DNA of 62,707 nt from Paenibacillus fonticola DSM 21315 (lineage in GTDB: Bacteria; Bacillota; Bacilli; Paenibacillales; Paenibacillaceae), in assembly GCF_000381905.1 (NCBI RefSeq), contig NZ_KB907278.1, forward strand, positions 1,305-64,011. Direction: 5' to 3'. Positions 27,751-37,066 of the stretch are shown here, one piece after another. The notes under the pieces were generated by a model. That model ran no database searches. It was given only the letters and a program-made list of their open reading frames with translations, and was not told the origin of the DNA. Both the position numbers and the translations under genes were made by a program. The stretch's first letter is position 1; each line of letters begins with the position of its first letter.

Positions 27751-29190
27751 TTATTTTAAGCCAAGATACTCTTTTATTCCGCTTACAACACCTTGGGCGA
27801 CACCGTTCTGAAATTTTTCGGTATACAGCAGAGCCTCATCTTTTTTATTGCTCAAATAACCAAACTCAAGCAGTACGGCCGGCATTGTTGTTTCGCGGGT
27901 GACATGCAAGCTTTGCGTTCTCACCTTACGATCAGGCAGTCCAGAGCTTTGGACTAAATGCTTATGCATAACCTGGGCGAAGGGCAGGCTATCTTTGCGG
28001 GTATAATACGTCTCGACACCGCTGGCCGCCGATGAAGTGCTGCTATTGGCATGCAGGGAAACGAACAGATCCGCCTTCATCTCATTGGCCAGCTTTGCGC
28101 GGTCTTGCAGCGTTACAAACACATCGGTGCTGCGCGTAAGTACGTAATCAATCTCATTTTCCTTTTTCAACAGATTCTCAACCTTTTTGGCCACGGCCAG
28201 GTTAAAATCCTTTTCGCGCTTCTTCGTAACGCTGATCGCCCCCGGATCAGTTCCTCCATGGCCGGCGTCAATGACGACTAACGGCTTGCCATTTCCACGC
28301 GGCGGGATAGTCTGATCCACATTAAGATCCACAATAATAAAACCATCATTCGAATTGATCAATGAATAGTTTTTCGCCTGCTGCAAATCGATAACGACCC
28401 GAATCGTAGCTGGACTGTCACTATACTGCGAATAACGTACTTTGGTTACATCGGGATAATCATTAATATCCATAAAGCCGTTAAAATAAGCGTCCAGCAT
28501 TTGATTGTTCCCGAAGGATTCATCAAATTTGGACTCAGGGAGATCGATGACGATCCGGTCTGGATCACTCAAAAGAAATGCATTCGCCGTTACATTTTTG
28601 TCTACAGCAATAATCAGACGATTAGCATCAAAGCTGATCCCTTTTACGGAAGCTAAATCTGGATTAGCCCCAGGGGCAGGTACAGGCTGTGTTACGCCAC
28701 TGCCTGAATCGGCGTTGCCCGGGCCAGCGCTTGCACCATTGCCGTTTCCATTTCCGTTATTGGGGGTAATTAAATATACGGTTTTCGTCGCATTATCCCA
28801 ACCTACGGTAAGTCCCATTTGTTCACTTACAAACCTTAGCGGCACGAGTGTCGTGTCTTGCTTAAGCATCGGTGCGATGCTAAGTGTTGCCTTTTTACCA
28901 TTTACTGTTGCGCTTGTTTGATTAACTATCAGTTTTATCGTTGTATCAGATTGCTTTATAGTTACCGTGCGCGTCCTTTTTTCCCAGTCGACGTCAAACC
29001 CCAGCTCCTCCATGACGACACGAATCGGAATCATCACATTGCCTTTCACGTTTTGAACCTGTCCGTTACTCGGCAATTTCAGCGCTTCTCCATTGAGGTA
29101 AATGCTTGTGCCGCCTCCTGCAGCTTGTCCTGTCGCCGGAAAAGCAAAAATAAATACAAACAAAAACATTAAAAAACCAATTTTTTTCAT
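27751..29190 (-). CDS. N-acetylmuramoyl-L-alanine amidase with stalk and AMIN domains (copy 1)
   Basis: A 479-residue secreted hydrolase. Signal peptide 1-23; copper-amine-oxidase-N-like stalk domain about 28-142 (PIRVVMEELGF, PLRFVSEQMGL); Gly/Asn-rich linker; AMIN domain about 185-290; Amidase_3 domain to the end with zinc ligands in DAGHGGTDPG, the following glutamate, and SLHANS, and the catalytic glutamate in LLEFGYLSN. It cleaves the bond between MurNAc and L-alanine. A second copy of this gene lies immediately upstream. Confidence 0.93.
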   Translation of the reverse strand: MKKIGFLMFLFVFIFAFPATGQAAGGGTSIYLNGEALKLPSNGQVQNVKGNVMIPIRVVMEELGFDVDWEKRTRTVTIKQSDTTIKLIVNQTSATVNGKKATLSIAPMLKQDTTLVPLRFVSEQMGLTVGWDNATKTVYLITPNNGNGNGNGASAGPGNADSGSGVTQPVPAPGANPDLASVKGISFDANRLIIAVDKNVTANAFLLSDPDRIVIDLPESKFDESFGNNQMLDAYFNGFMDINDYPDVTKVRYSQYSDSPATIRVVIDLQQAKNYSLINSNDGFIIVDLNVDQTIPPRGNGKPLVVIDAGHGGTDPGAISVTKKREKDFNLAVAKKVENLLKKENEIDYVLTRSTDVFVTLQDRAKLANEMKADLFVSLHANSSTSSAASGVETYYTRKDSLPFAQVMHKHLVQSSGLPDRKVRTQSLHVTRETTMPAVLLEFGYLSNKKDEALLYTEKFQNGVAQGVVSGIKEYLGLK

Positions 29191-29342
29191 CCGTCACCCC
29201 TACCATCCTAAAATTTTGCCTTGTGATGACCGATGATTGACTCTCGTGTTTCTTCGACATCACCAGACGACATATTAGACGCCCAGCACCTTTAAAAGTT
29301 GCGAAATTCCTGCATTAATCCGACAATAGTCCCTGATTTTAC

Positions 29343-29393
29343 ATCAAAAAAAATATGGCCATTCCTAAGCAAAAATGCTCTAGGAATGGCCAT
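29343..29393 (-). terminator. Terminator between the two amidase-GerMN units
   Basis: ATGGCCATTCCTA (29355-29367) pairs with TAGGAATGGCCAT (29381-29393), with an inner AGC/GCT. On the minus strand ATTTTTTTGATG follows. It ends the unit formed by 30035-31531 and 29433-29990. Confidence 0.88.
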
Positions 29394-29432
29394 TTTAATC
29401 CGGTCTAGCAGAATGAAATTCGAATCATTGAA

Positions 29433-29990
29433 TTATCGCGTCATCGGATGCTCCAAATCCACATGGCCCATCAGGCTGTCCAACTGCTTCCCGTCCACGG
29501 TAAGTTCAATCTGCTGTACTTCATCGAACTGAAACATCGTAGCTTTGAGCGATTCGATGGCTAATGATTCACCGCCAGAACCAAGCCTCGCCTCATCCGG
29601 CAGTTGAATATCGATGTCGAGCGTCCCTTCCGAGAAGGAAATGGTGTTCACGATGACTTTTCCCCATAGAGAGATCATCCCGTCTTCTGGGGTTTGCAGC
29701 TGTTTAAATGCTTCTGCGTACTTGTCTTTCTCATCAATCACCTTGATTTCCCGCTCGAATTTCTTCAGTTCCATCAGATCATCATCGGTGAAATAGACCT
29801 CCACTTGCAATGTGATCCAGTTTGGCTCGTTTGTCTCTTCCTGGTTTTGTCCTGCGCCTGGGGAAACATTCGGCTCCGTAACAGGAGGCGGATCTTGTGT
29901 ACCCTCAGGAGCTGTTTGATACTTCTGCCCGCATCCGGCCAATGCAGCGGCAAGGACGAACGCTGCCGCGGCTAACCCTAGCTTTTTCAT
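29433..29990 (-). CDS. GerMN-domain lipoprotein (copy 2)
   Basis: A 185-residue lipoprotein with lipobox LAGC (cysteine about 20), a Pro/Glu/Asn-rich spacer and a GerMN domain. The core PDEARLGSGGESLAIESLKATMFQF and the tail DSLMGHVDLEHPM are nearly the same as in copy 1, so the two derive from duplication. It is 45 bases downstream of amidase copy 2. Confidence 0.88.
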   Translation of the reverse strand: MKKLGLAAAAFVLAAALAGCGQKYQTAPEGTQDPPPVTEPNVSPGAGQNQEETNEPNWITLQVEVYFTDDDLMELKKFEREIKVIDEKDKYAEAFKQLQTPEDGMISLWGKVIVNTISFSEGTLDIDIQLPDEARLGSGGESLAIESLKATMFQFDEVQQIELTVDGKQLDSLMGHVDLEHPMTR

Positions 29991-30034
29991 ATCGATACCC
30001 CCTCTTTTACATTATGTACCCAATTTCTCCGCTT

Positions 30035-31531
30035 CTATTTTAAGCCGAAATACTCCCTGATCGCAGCTACGATTCCGGCCGCAATCTTATCCTGAACAAC
30101 AGGATCTTTCAATACCGCGTCGTCATGCGCATTGCTGAGAAAGCCCGCCTCCAGCAATACTGCCGGCATCGTCGTCTCCCGGGTTACTTGCAGGTTCCTT
30201 TGCCGGACATTCCGATCCTTCAGCCCTACAGCTTCCAGCAAGTGCTTGTGTATTACATCCGCAAGGGGAATGCTGCTGTCCCTCGTATAAAGGGTCTCCG
30301 TTCCATTTGCAGTTGGAGAGTTGTCTACGCTGTTCGCGTGAATCGAAATAAAAATATCCGCCTGTAAATCGTTTGCAAGCTTTACCCGCTGGTCTCTTGT
30401 CGGATACGTATCGTCGCTGCGCGTTAATACGATCAAAATATCAGGATCATCTTTCAATAGCGCATCTACGCGCAAACCTACAGCCAGGTTAAAGTCCTTC
30501 TCTTTAACATTCGTTATGCTGGTCGTGCCCGGATCGCTTCCACCGTGCCCCGGATCAACAATGACCAAACGCTTGCCGTCCGGTCTTACCGGAGTAGACG
30601 GTGCCATTGAATCCGTAGTGAGCTCGATAAATGTAAGTCCGTTCTCATTCGTAACGGCGAAACCTCTGCTCACATTCAGATCGATGACGATCCGGATTGT
30701 AGAGGGGTTATTATTAAACAAGGAATATCTCACCTGTGACACTTCGGGATAACCCTCAACCTCAAGTTTCCCCTGATTGCTTGAATCAAGCGGCAAAGCA
30801 TCGATGAATCCGTCGGCAAACCTGGCATTCGGAACGTCGACGACGATTCGTTCAGGTCCTGTCATTTTGAACACATTCGGAATAACATTACGGTCAGCCG
30901 ATATCATCAGCCGATTATCGCTAAAGCTGAGGCTGGTAATGACCGCGAGATCTGCGGACTCGTTCCCCGTTACAGATGTACCGGATTGGTTCTGATCAGT
31001 TGTTCCCGGCTGCTTCACCGGCTGTTCAGGAGCAGCAGCACCGCCGCTGGCAGCAGGTGTGCTTCCTGATCCATTTACAACACCGTCCAACAAGCCTTCC
31101 CTTGCACTGTACAAGTGAGCAGATTTGCTCTCATTGTCCCAACTGACCTGCAGGCCCATTTGCTCTCCGACGAAGCGCAGAGGAACAAGCGTCGTATCAG
31201 CCTGCAGCAGCGGCGGTGACGCAAGCGTTACGCTCTTTCCATCCACAACGGCTTTCGTGTTGTCAATAAAGAGCTGTAACGATCTATCCCCTTGGGCAAT
31301 TGCAACCGTGCCAGTCTCTTTGTCCCAGCCGACTTCATAACCGAGCCCTTCCACGATGACGCGAATGGGCACCATGACGCTTCCTTTAATTAAGCCTGCC
31401 TTAGCATGACTGGGCTGCTCCAATTCCTGGCCATCCAGATAGATCGAATTACTGGCTGCGGACGCCTGTCCTATGCCAGGCAAAGCCCACAAAAAAACTA
31501 CCAGCATAAACAGATAACCTAACTTCTTCAT
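30035..31531 (-). CDS. N-acetylmuramoyl-L-alanine amidase with stalk and AMIN domains (copy 2)
   Basis: A 498-residue paralogue of copy 1 with the same order: signal peptide, copper-amine-oxidase-N-like stalk, Ser/Gly/Ala linker, AMIN domain, Amidase_3. Catalytic motifs are DPGHGGSDPG, SIHANS and LLEAGFLSN. Start at 31531 gives a standard signal peptide (MKKLGYLFMLVVFLWALPG); the open frame extends 11 codons further. The linker is longer and differs from copy 1, while the catalytic domains stay close. Confidence 0.93.
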   Translation of the reverse strand: MKKLGYLFMLVVFLWALPGIGQASAASNSIYLDGQELEQPSHAKAGLIKGSVMVPIRVIVEGLGYEVGWDKETGTVAIAQGDRSLQLFIDNTKAVVDGKSVTLASPPLLQADTTLVPLRFVGEQMGLQVSWDNESKSAHLYSAREGLLDGVVNGSGSTPAASGGAAAPEQPVKQPGTTDQNQSGTSVTGNESADLAVITSLSFSDNRLMISADRNVIPNVFKMTGPERIVVDVPNARFADGFIDALPLDSSNQGKLEVEGYPEVSQVRYSLFNNNPSTIRIVIDLNVSRGFAVTNENGLTFIELTTDSMAPSTPVRPDGKRLVIVDPGHGGSDPGTTSITNVKEKDFNLAVGLRVDALLKDDPDILIVLTRSDDTYPTRDQRVKLANDLQADIFISIHANSVDNSPTANGTETLYTRDSSIPLADVIHKHLLEAVGLKDRNVRQRNLQVTRETTMPAVLLEAGFLSNAHDDAVLKDPVVQDKIAAGIVAAIREYFGLK

Positions 31532-31744
31532 CGTATCCCCTACCAATCTCTTGTTCTCCGCCAATTGGCTATGATAGTCTTCCGTACATCGACAGCAGGA
31601 CTAGACATGCTTATACACGACCTCGCATCAGCTTTCTAATTAATCCCATATTAACAGAAAATATGAGCCGATCATAGACTTAATCTGAATTTTAAGATTG
31701 TTTTATGTATGGATTAGACAAATTCATAAAGAAATTCTTAGACA

Positions 31745-31789
31745 AAAATAGACAGCTCCATAGTCTAATTGATAGACTTTGGAGCTGTC
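31745..31789 (-). terminator. Terminator of leuD
   Basis: GACAGCTCCA (31751-31760) pairs with TGGAGCTGTC (31780-31789), extended by AGTCTA/TAGACT. TATTTTTGTC follows on the minus strand, about 40 bases after the leuD stop. Confidence 0.85.
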
Positions 31790-31831
31790 CATGGAGTTTG
31801 GATTACACGATGCATACCTTATCATGATCCG

Positions 31832-32434
31832 CTAGGCGAATGAACGGCTAGCTCTTTTCGCTTCATAATCCGAGATAAGGTCTTCATGCTGCAATGTAAG
31901 TCCGATGTCATCCAGCCCTTGCAGCAGGAATTGACGGCGGTGCTCATCCAGATCGAATGAAATATGCAGACCAGTTTCGTCCATAATCGTTTTGCTCTCC
32001 AGATCGACGGTCAACTGATAGCCTTCGCGTGCAGCCGTACGCTGGAACAAATCCTCCACCTGCTCTTCAGACAGTACAATCGGCAAAATACCGTTCTTAA
32101 AGCAGTTGTTGTAGAAAATATCAGCGAAGGACGGTGCAATGACACAGCGAAATCCATAGTCCAAAATCGCCCAAGGCGCATGCTCACGGGAGGATCCGCA
32201 TCCAAAGTTAACACGGGAAATTAAAACTGAAGCCCCTTTATAACGCGGTTTGTTAAGTTCAAATTCCGGGTTTACATTGCCTTCTGTATCGAAGCGCCAT
32301 TCATAGAACAGAAATTGTCCGAATCCTGTACGCTCAATGCGTTTCAAAAATTGCTTAGGAATGATAGCGTCCGTATCCACGTTTACGCGGTCCACAGGAC
32401 CGACGATACCTGTAAGTTTTTTAAAAGCTTCCAT
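31832..32434 (-). CDS. leuD: 3-isopropylmalate dehydratase small subunit
   Basis: A 200-residue swivelling-domain subunit. With LeuC it isomerises 2-isopropylmalate to 3-isopropylmalate in leucine synthesis. NVDTDAIIPKQFLK at the start and GCGSSREHAPWAILDYGFRCVIAPSFADIF in parts are diagnostic. It lies 28 bases after leuC. leuA and leuB are not in the window. Confidence 0.96.
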   Translation of the reverse strand: MEAFKKLTGIVGPVDRVNVDTDAIIPKQFLKRIERTGFGQFLFYEWRFDTEGNVNPEFELNKPRYKGASVLISRVNFGCGSSREHAPWAILDYGFRCVIAPSFADIFYNNCFKNGILPIVLSEEQVEDLFQRTAAREGYQLTVDLESKTIMDETGLHISFDLDEHRRQFLLQGLDDIGLTLQHEDLISDYEAKRASRSFA

Positions 32435-32462
32435 GATTAAGTTCTCCCCTCTTTCGCCTTCG

Positions 32463-33890
32463 TTAGCTAACGACTTCGCTCTTCACATTCCATTCGCGGA
32501 CATCAACGAAACGGCCTTTAATCGCCGCCGCTGCAGCCATTGCCGGCGAAACGAGGTGTGTTCTGCCGCCGCGGCCTTGACGGCCTTCGAAGTTCCGGTT
32601 GGAAGTAGAAGCACAGCGTTGGCCCGGCTCCAGAACGTCAGGGTTCATGGCGAGGCACATACTGCAGCCCGCTTCACGCCATTCAAATCCAGCCTCGATA
32701 AACACTTTGTCAAGACCTTCCTTCTCCGCCTGCAGCTTAACGCGGCCCGAGCCAGGAACGACGATCGCCGTTACTTGGTCGGATACTTTATAGCCTCTGG
32801 CGATTTGCGCCGCAGCGCGAAGATCCTCAATACGTCCATTCGTACAGGAACCGATAAATACGTAGTCGATTTCAATGTCCGTCATCGGCGTACCTGGAGT
32901 AAGTCCCATATATTCAAGTGCTTTCTCAGCAGCTTTGCGCTCATTGTCGGTTTTAAAGTCAGCAGGATTCGGTACGCTGGCATTGATGTTCGTTCCCATG
33001 CCAGGGCTCGTTCCCCAGGTTACTTGCGGAATGAGCGTATCAACGTCAAATTCCACGACACGATCGTATGCTGCGCCTTCATCAGTCGTCAGGTTTTTCC
33101 ACTCTGCTATAGCACTGTTAAACGCTTCGCCTTGCGGAACATGCTCACGGCCGCGCAAGTATTCGAATGTCGTCTCATCCGGTGCAATCAAGCCTGCTCT
33201 CGCCCCGGCTTCGATGGACATGTTGCAAACGGTCATTCTTTCCTCCATCGTCAGCTCACGGATAGCTTCCCCGGTGTACTCGATAACGTAACCTGTCGCA
33301 AAATCGGTGCCATATTGAGCAATTACGCCCAGGATCATATCCTTGGCCGTAACGCCCGGCTTACGCTTGCCGGTAAAACGAACTTCCAGTGTCTTAGCCT
33401 TGGCCTGCTGCAAACATTGTGTAGCAAGAACATGCTCTACTTCACTCGTGCCAATACCGAAAGCCAATGCGCCAAAAGCGCCATGCGTAGACGTATGGCT
33501 GTCTCCGCATACGATCGTTTTACCCGGATGGGTCAAGCCCAGTTCAGGCCCCATGACGTGTACGACGCCTTGATCGATCGTATTGAGGTCGTACAGCGTT
33601 ACTCCAAAATCGCGGCAGTTTTTGGACAGTGTGTCAATTTGCTGCTTGGAAATCGGGTCAGTAATATTGAAGCGGTCTTTCGTAGGAACGTTATGGTCCA
33701 TCGTTGCAAACGTCAGCTCCGGACGGCGTACTTTGCGCCCGCTAAGGCGCAGGCCTTCGAAAGCCTGAGGAGAGGTAACCTCATGCACCAAGTGCAAATC
33801 GATGTAAATGATGCTCGGTTTCCCTTCTTCCGCATAAATGACATGATTGTCCCAAATTTTCTCATACATTGTCTTTTTAGTATTACTCAT
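32463..33890 (-). CDS. leuC: 3-isopropylmalate dehydratase large subunit
   Basis: A 475-residue aconitase-family enzyme holding a 4Fe-4S cluster. Cluster cysteines are visible in GSCTNGRIEDL and AGCSMCLAMNPD; substrate-binding blocks include CGDSHTSTHGAFGALAFG and the C-terminal TSNRNFEGRQG. Start at 33890 (MSNTKKTMYEK) matches the family; the frame opens ten codons earlier. Upstream are a 330-bp gap with dyads and the signal peptidase gene. Confidence 0.96.
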   Translation of the reverse strand: MSNTKKTMYEKIWDNHVIYAEEGKPSIIYIDLHLVHEVTSPQAFEGLRLSGRKVRRPELTFATMDHNVPTKDRFNITDPISKQQIDTLSKNCRDFGVTLYDLNTIDQGVVHVMGPELGLTHPGKTIVCGDSHTSTHGAFGALAFGIGTSEVEHVLATQCLQQAKAKTLEVRFTGKRKPGVTAKDMILGVIAQYGTDFATGYVIEYTGEAIRELTMEERMTVCNMSIEAGARAGLIAPDETTFEYLRGREHVPQGEAFNSAIAEWKNLTTDEGAAYDRVVEFDVDTLIPQVTWGTSPGMGTNINASVPNPADFKTDNERKAAEKALEYMGLTPGTPMTDIEIDYVFIGSCTNGRIEDLRAAAQIARGYKVSDQVTAIVVPGSGRVKLQAEKEGLDKVFIEAGFEWREAGCSMCLAMNPDVLEPGQRCASTSNRNFEGRQGRGGRTHLVSPAMAAAAAIKGRFVDVREWNVKSEVVS

Positions 33891-34049
33891 CGTATTCACC
33901 CCACTGAAGGATTCGAACATGTGACGAAGACGCTTGGCACTGCGTACGAATATAAAACTGTAAATTCGTGCCCTCGTGCGCTATATTACACGCTTCGTAT
34001 GTTGACCTTACTATACCATCTCTCACTTCATTGTTCCAAGATATTATTT

Positions 34050-34135
34050 CTATAATAGTTATAGGTTTTGACTATAAGCTGTCTTAAGCCGCTTTGATTA
34101 GAAAGCAGCTTATTTAAATTATAAAGTCGCTTTAT
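34050..34135 (-). promoter_or_regulatory. leuC upstream region with LysR-like dyads and a hairpin
   Basis: CTATAA-TAG-TTATAG (34050-34064) is a perfect 6-3-6 dyad, and its right arm also pairs with CTATAA at 34072-34077 across seven bases, making three half-sites. AAGC-C-GCTTT/AAAGC-A-GCTT (34086-34110) forms a hairpin, and ATAAAG-TCG-CTTTAT (34121-34135) is another dyad. TATAAT on the minus strand (34118-34123) is a possible -10 without a clear -35. A T-box was looked for and not found. Confidence 0.4.
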
Positions 34136-34221
34136 ATTTACATATGGGTGCCTTGAGTCCTGTACCCCGGTCAGTCCCAAGTCCCCATGTCCGCTCATCC
34201 ACTGCCAATGACGAAGCAAAA

Positions 34222-34779
34222 TTATTTTTTAAAACCCTCGACTCCCATGACATGATCAAGCGGAATAGGTCCTATCATCCGGCTGTCCTTACTATTGTTG
34301 CGATTGTCTCCCATCACAAAAATATAATTCTCGGAAATTTCCCATACTTGACTCTGTTCAGCGTACATCTGTTCCTTAATATACGGCTCATCCAGCTTCT
34401 CGCCGTTTCGATAAACATAGCCGCCTTTAATTTCAATCGTATCCCCAGGCAAACCGATGACCCGTTTAATATAGAAGAAATCTTCCTCTTTATTTCCTGA
34501 TATAATACGAATTAGCGGATGCTCGTTGACGCTATCCCAGAAGGAACGGCCGCGGTCAACCCGGCTATCGATAATAACGATGTCTTTGTAATTCGGCAGC
34601 TTCTCGAGCGTTTGTGTCAGCTTCCAGGCATATACCCGCTGTTTATTCTCCAAAGTCGGTTCCATGGAGTGACCGTTCACCGTATATGGCTGAACAATAA
34701 AAATGCCGATAAATATGCTGATAACAAAACCTAAAATGATTGTAAATCCCAAGCCCCGAATCTCTCTCCATATTTTCAC
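34222..34779 (-). CDS. lepB: Type I signal peptidase
   Basis: A 185-residue membrane protease of the short Bacillus (SipS-like) class that removes signal peptides. One N-terminal membrane segment (about 11-30) is followed by the nucleophile S38 in GHSMEPTL and the general base K105 in IKRVIGLPGD; GDNRNNSKDSR is the conserved box E. The start is GTG at 34779 with AAAGGGGCG ten bases upstream. No operon partner is obvious. Confidence 0.94.
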   Translation of the reverse strand: MKIWREIRGLGFTIILGFVISIFIGIFIVQPYTVNGHSMEPTLENKQRVYAWKLTQTLEKLPNYKDIVIIDSRVDRGRSFWDSVNEHPLIRIISGNKEEDFFYIKRVIGLPGDTIEIKGGYVYRNGEKLDEPYIKEQMYAEQSQVWEISENYIFVMGDNRNNSKDSRMIGPIPLDHVMGVEGFKK

Positions 34780-34881
34780 GGAACAGCGCCCCTTTTCTCT
34801 TTTTTTGCCTATTATACTACTAACTTCCCCTGAAATAAAATATCAGGCCCATACTGTAGCACTGCATCGTCAAGACCTATA

Positions 34882-34908
34882 TTGTAATATTGCATTATAG
34901 GATATAAT
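34882..34908 (+). promoter_or_regulatory. Promoter/operator of the LysR gene at 34944
   Basis: A perfect TATAAT at 34903-34908 lies 35 bases before the start codon, with TTGTAA at 34882-34887 (15-bp spacing). The -10 is one arm of the dyad ATTATA-GGA-TATAAT (34894-34908), a layout that would allow autorepression. Confidence 0.5.
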
Positions 34909-34943
34909 TATAAGAGCAATCAAACCGGGAAAAAGGTGATTTC

Positions 34944-35864
34944 ATGGAACTTAGACAGCTCCAGTATACTTTACAAATCGCGGAAGAGCGTAATTTTTCC
35001 AGAGCGGCGGACAAGCTGCACATCGCCCAGCCTTCGCTGAGCCAACAGTTGTCCAAGCTGGAGAAGGAACTTGGAGTTAAGCTGTTTCAGCGGAATACGA
35101 GCACGGTCGAGCTGACGTACGCTGGCGCCAGCTTCATTAAACACGCACGCAAAATTATGGATGCCGTGGAGCAGCTCCGTCAGGAGATGGATGATATTTC
35201 CCAGCTGCGGGCCGGCCGGGTCGTCATCGGCAGCATGCCGATTACCGGGTCTCATTTGCTTCCTTATGTGCTGCCAGCATTTAAAGAAGCTTATCCGGAC
35301 ATACAGGTCAACCTGTTAGAGGATACTTCATTAAATCTCGAGAAGCTTACTGCTGGCGGCGGTACAGATTTAAGCCTTCTCTCCCTGCCGCTGCAGGAGC
35401 CGTCATTAACGTACGAGCCGATCGGCGAGGAAATCATCGATCTGGCAGTTCCGCCCCATCATCCTCTCGCCGATCCGAACCGTCGTCCGTCCGGCGGCAT
35501 AGAGCTGAGTCAGCTGAAGGACGAGCAGTTCATCGTTTTGAAAAAGGGGCAAGGCTTCCGTAAAATCATGATCGATTTATGCCGGGACGCCGGTTTTGAG
35601 CCGGATATTGTGTTTGAGAGCAACAATATCGAGACGGTCCAGTCGCTGGTCGCAGCCGGAATGGGCGTTACGCTCGTCCCGCGTTTTATCGCCCGCGCCA
35701 AGCGCAGTGAATTAATACCCGTATATGCCCCCCTCGCTGATCCAGTTCCAAGCCGCACGCTCGTTATCGCCTACCGCAAGGGACGCTATTTGTCCAAAGC
35801 GGCGGAAGCTTTTATCGAGACGTTCCGGGCAACGATAGCACAGCGCATGAGAGAAGAGCTGTAA
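34944..35864 (+). CDS. LysR-family transcriptional regulator
   Basis: A 306-residue regulator. The helix-turn-helix is RNFSRAADKLHIAQPSLSQQLSKLEKELG (in residues 16-44); the effector domain from about 90 contains the typical GAGxxVTLVP-like segment VAAGMGVTLVPR. Start at 34944 follows AAAAAGGTGAT. It is divergent from lepB. Related dyads occur upstream of it, upstream of leuC, and just downstream of it, so a link with leuCD is possible but unproven. Effector unknown. Confidence 0.9.
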   Translation: MELRQLQYTLQIAEERNFSRAADKLHIAQPSLSQQLSKLEKELGVKLFQRNTSTVELTYAGASFIKHARKIMDAVEQLRQEMDDISQLRAGRVVIGSMPITGSHLLPYVLPAFKEAYPDIQVNLLEDTSLNLEKLTAGGGTDLSLLSLPLQEPSLTYEPIGEEIIDLAVPPHHPLADPNRRPSGGIELSQLKDEQFIVLKKGQGFRKIMIDLCRDAGFEPDIVFESNNIETVQSLVAAGMGVTLVPRFIARAKRSELIPVYAPLADPVPSRTLVIAYRKGRYLSKAAEAFIETFRATIAQRMREEL

Positions 35865-35868
35865 TTGC

Positions 35869-35910
35869 AAGAGGCTGACCTAAGGCGATGCGCCTTCGGG
35901 TCAGCTTCTT
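35869..35910 (+). terminator. Terminator after the LysR gene
   Basis: AAGAGGCTGACC (35869-35880) pairs with GGGTCAGCTTCTT (to 35910) around an inner AAGGC/GCCTT helix. It starts five bases after the stop. The T-tract is short. Confidence 0.7.
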
Positions 35911-35920
35911 AATTCATACC

Positions 35921-35956
35921 GTTATATGTTATAACACTTAGCTTATAGGCTATAAC
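35921..35956. promoter_or_regulatory. Two 15-bp dyads spaced by two helical turns
   Basis: GTTATA-TGT-TATAAC (35921-35935) and CTTATA-GGC-TATAAC (35942-35956) have centres 21 bp apart, and share the pattern of the dyad in the LysR promoter. They lie between two convergent gene ends, which is unusual for an operator. Confidence 0.45.
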
Positions 35957-35989
35957 GCTTTTTCATTTTGTTGGGCATACGAGAACGAA

Positions 35990-36799
35990 CTAAAGCTTGT
36001 AAAGAGCTGCGCGGCGATCCTCGAACACGGGAATTCTCGCACGTACATCATCCACTACGGACAAATCAATACTGCCCGCAATGATTTCTTCCTCTTCTCC
36101 GCCCTCCGCGACAATTTCCCCCCATGGATCAATAATCATGGAATGGCCGAAGAAATGATCCTTGCCGCTCTCACCGGTACGATTGCAGGCTACGACATAC
36201 ATTTGATTTTCGATCGCTCTGGCGATAAGCAGTGTCCGCCAATGATGCAGGCGGGGATGAGGCCATGCTGCAGGAACAAATAATACTTTAGCCCCCATCA
36301 GTGCCATAGTGCGAGTCAGTTCCGGGAAGCGAATATCATAGCAAATGGAGGCGCCTGATGTCTGGCCGTCGAGCTCGAAAGTAACGACGGATTGGCCGGC
36401 TGACAAATGCTTCTCCTCTTCCATCAGACGGAACAAATGCATTTTGGAATAAGCGGCGATTTCCTCCCCTGTCCGGGCATAAATTCGCATCGTATTGTAA
36501 ACTTGCTCTCCCCGTTTTTCGGCAATAGAGCCTGCAATAACGTGAACGTCGTTGCGCCGGGCAAAATCAGCGATCCACTCCCTGCTCTCCTGTCCGTCCA
36601 CATCCGCCAGCTCCTGAATGCGCTCCAAAGCATAACCGGTGTTCCACATTTCCGGCAATACAATCATATCCGGCTTATTTGCCGCTTTTAATGCCTCTTC
36701 CATCCAGCGCTCAATCCTCTGCCGGTTTGCGGCAGGATTCCCCAGATGAATATCCGACTGAATCAAAGCGATATTCCATGACGTTTGGCTGTGAGCCAT
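35990..36799 (-). CDS. mtnU: Carbon-nitrogen hydrolase, probable MtnU omega-amidase
   Basis: A 269-residue nitrilase-superfamily enzyme with the Glu-Lys-Cys triad: E50 (LPEMWN), K119 (YSKMHLF) and C153 (ICYDIRFPE). Its position beside mtnE points to MtnU (YkrU of Bacillus), proposed to hydrolyse the 2-oxoglutaramate-type amide left when glutamine is the amino donor for methionine salvage. Substrate is inferred from context only. It is divergent from mtnE. Confidence 0.85.
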   Translation of the reverse strand: MAHSQTSWNIALIQSDIHLGNPAANRQRIERWMEEALKAANKPDMIVLPEMWNTGYALERIQELADVDGQESREWIADFARRNDVHVIAGSIAEKRGEQVYNTMRIYARTGEEIAAYSKMHLFRLMEEEKHLSAGQSVVTFELDGQTSGASICYDIRFPELTRTMALMGAKVLFVPAAWPHPRLHHWRTLLIARAIENQMYVVACNRTGESGKDHFFGHSMIIDPWGEIVAEGGEEEEIIAGSIDLSVVDDVRARIPVFEDRRAALYKL

Positions 36800-37066
36800 G
36801 TTGATCCTCCCTTTCTTCCGTAACGCCTATCTTTTGTATCATCATAAGCGGCAGGCCCGGTCCGTGCAAGTGCCGTTTCACCATTTTTACGTATCAAACT
36901 TTCCATTTTGCCGTTCCGGACTTTCTATTTTTGCGTGCTCAATTTCCAATTTTCCCATGCTCCATTTTCATTTGGGCTAAGCTGGAGCCTTTTAATCCAT
37001 TGTATACATATTGGATAAATCATGATAAATTATGAATACTGTTATTTCAAAAACGGAGTGTTGAAC

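Noticed and set aside
32337..34055. 572-codon plus-strand open frame
   Set aside because: It lies antisense to leuC and the start of leuD, which have clear family motifs; it has no domain and only mirrors their codon bias.
33891..34221. Leucine T-box before leuC
   Set aside because: No AGGTGGTACCGCG-like T-box or matching terminator on the minus strand.
36800..37066. SAM (S-box) riboswitch before mtnE
   Set aside because: The conserved S-box core and terminator are absent in the 267 bases upstream.
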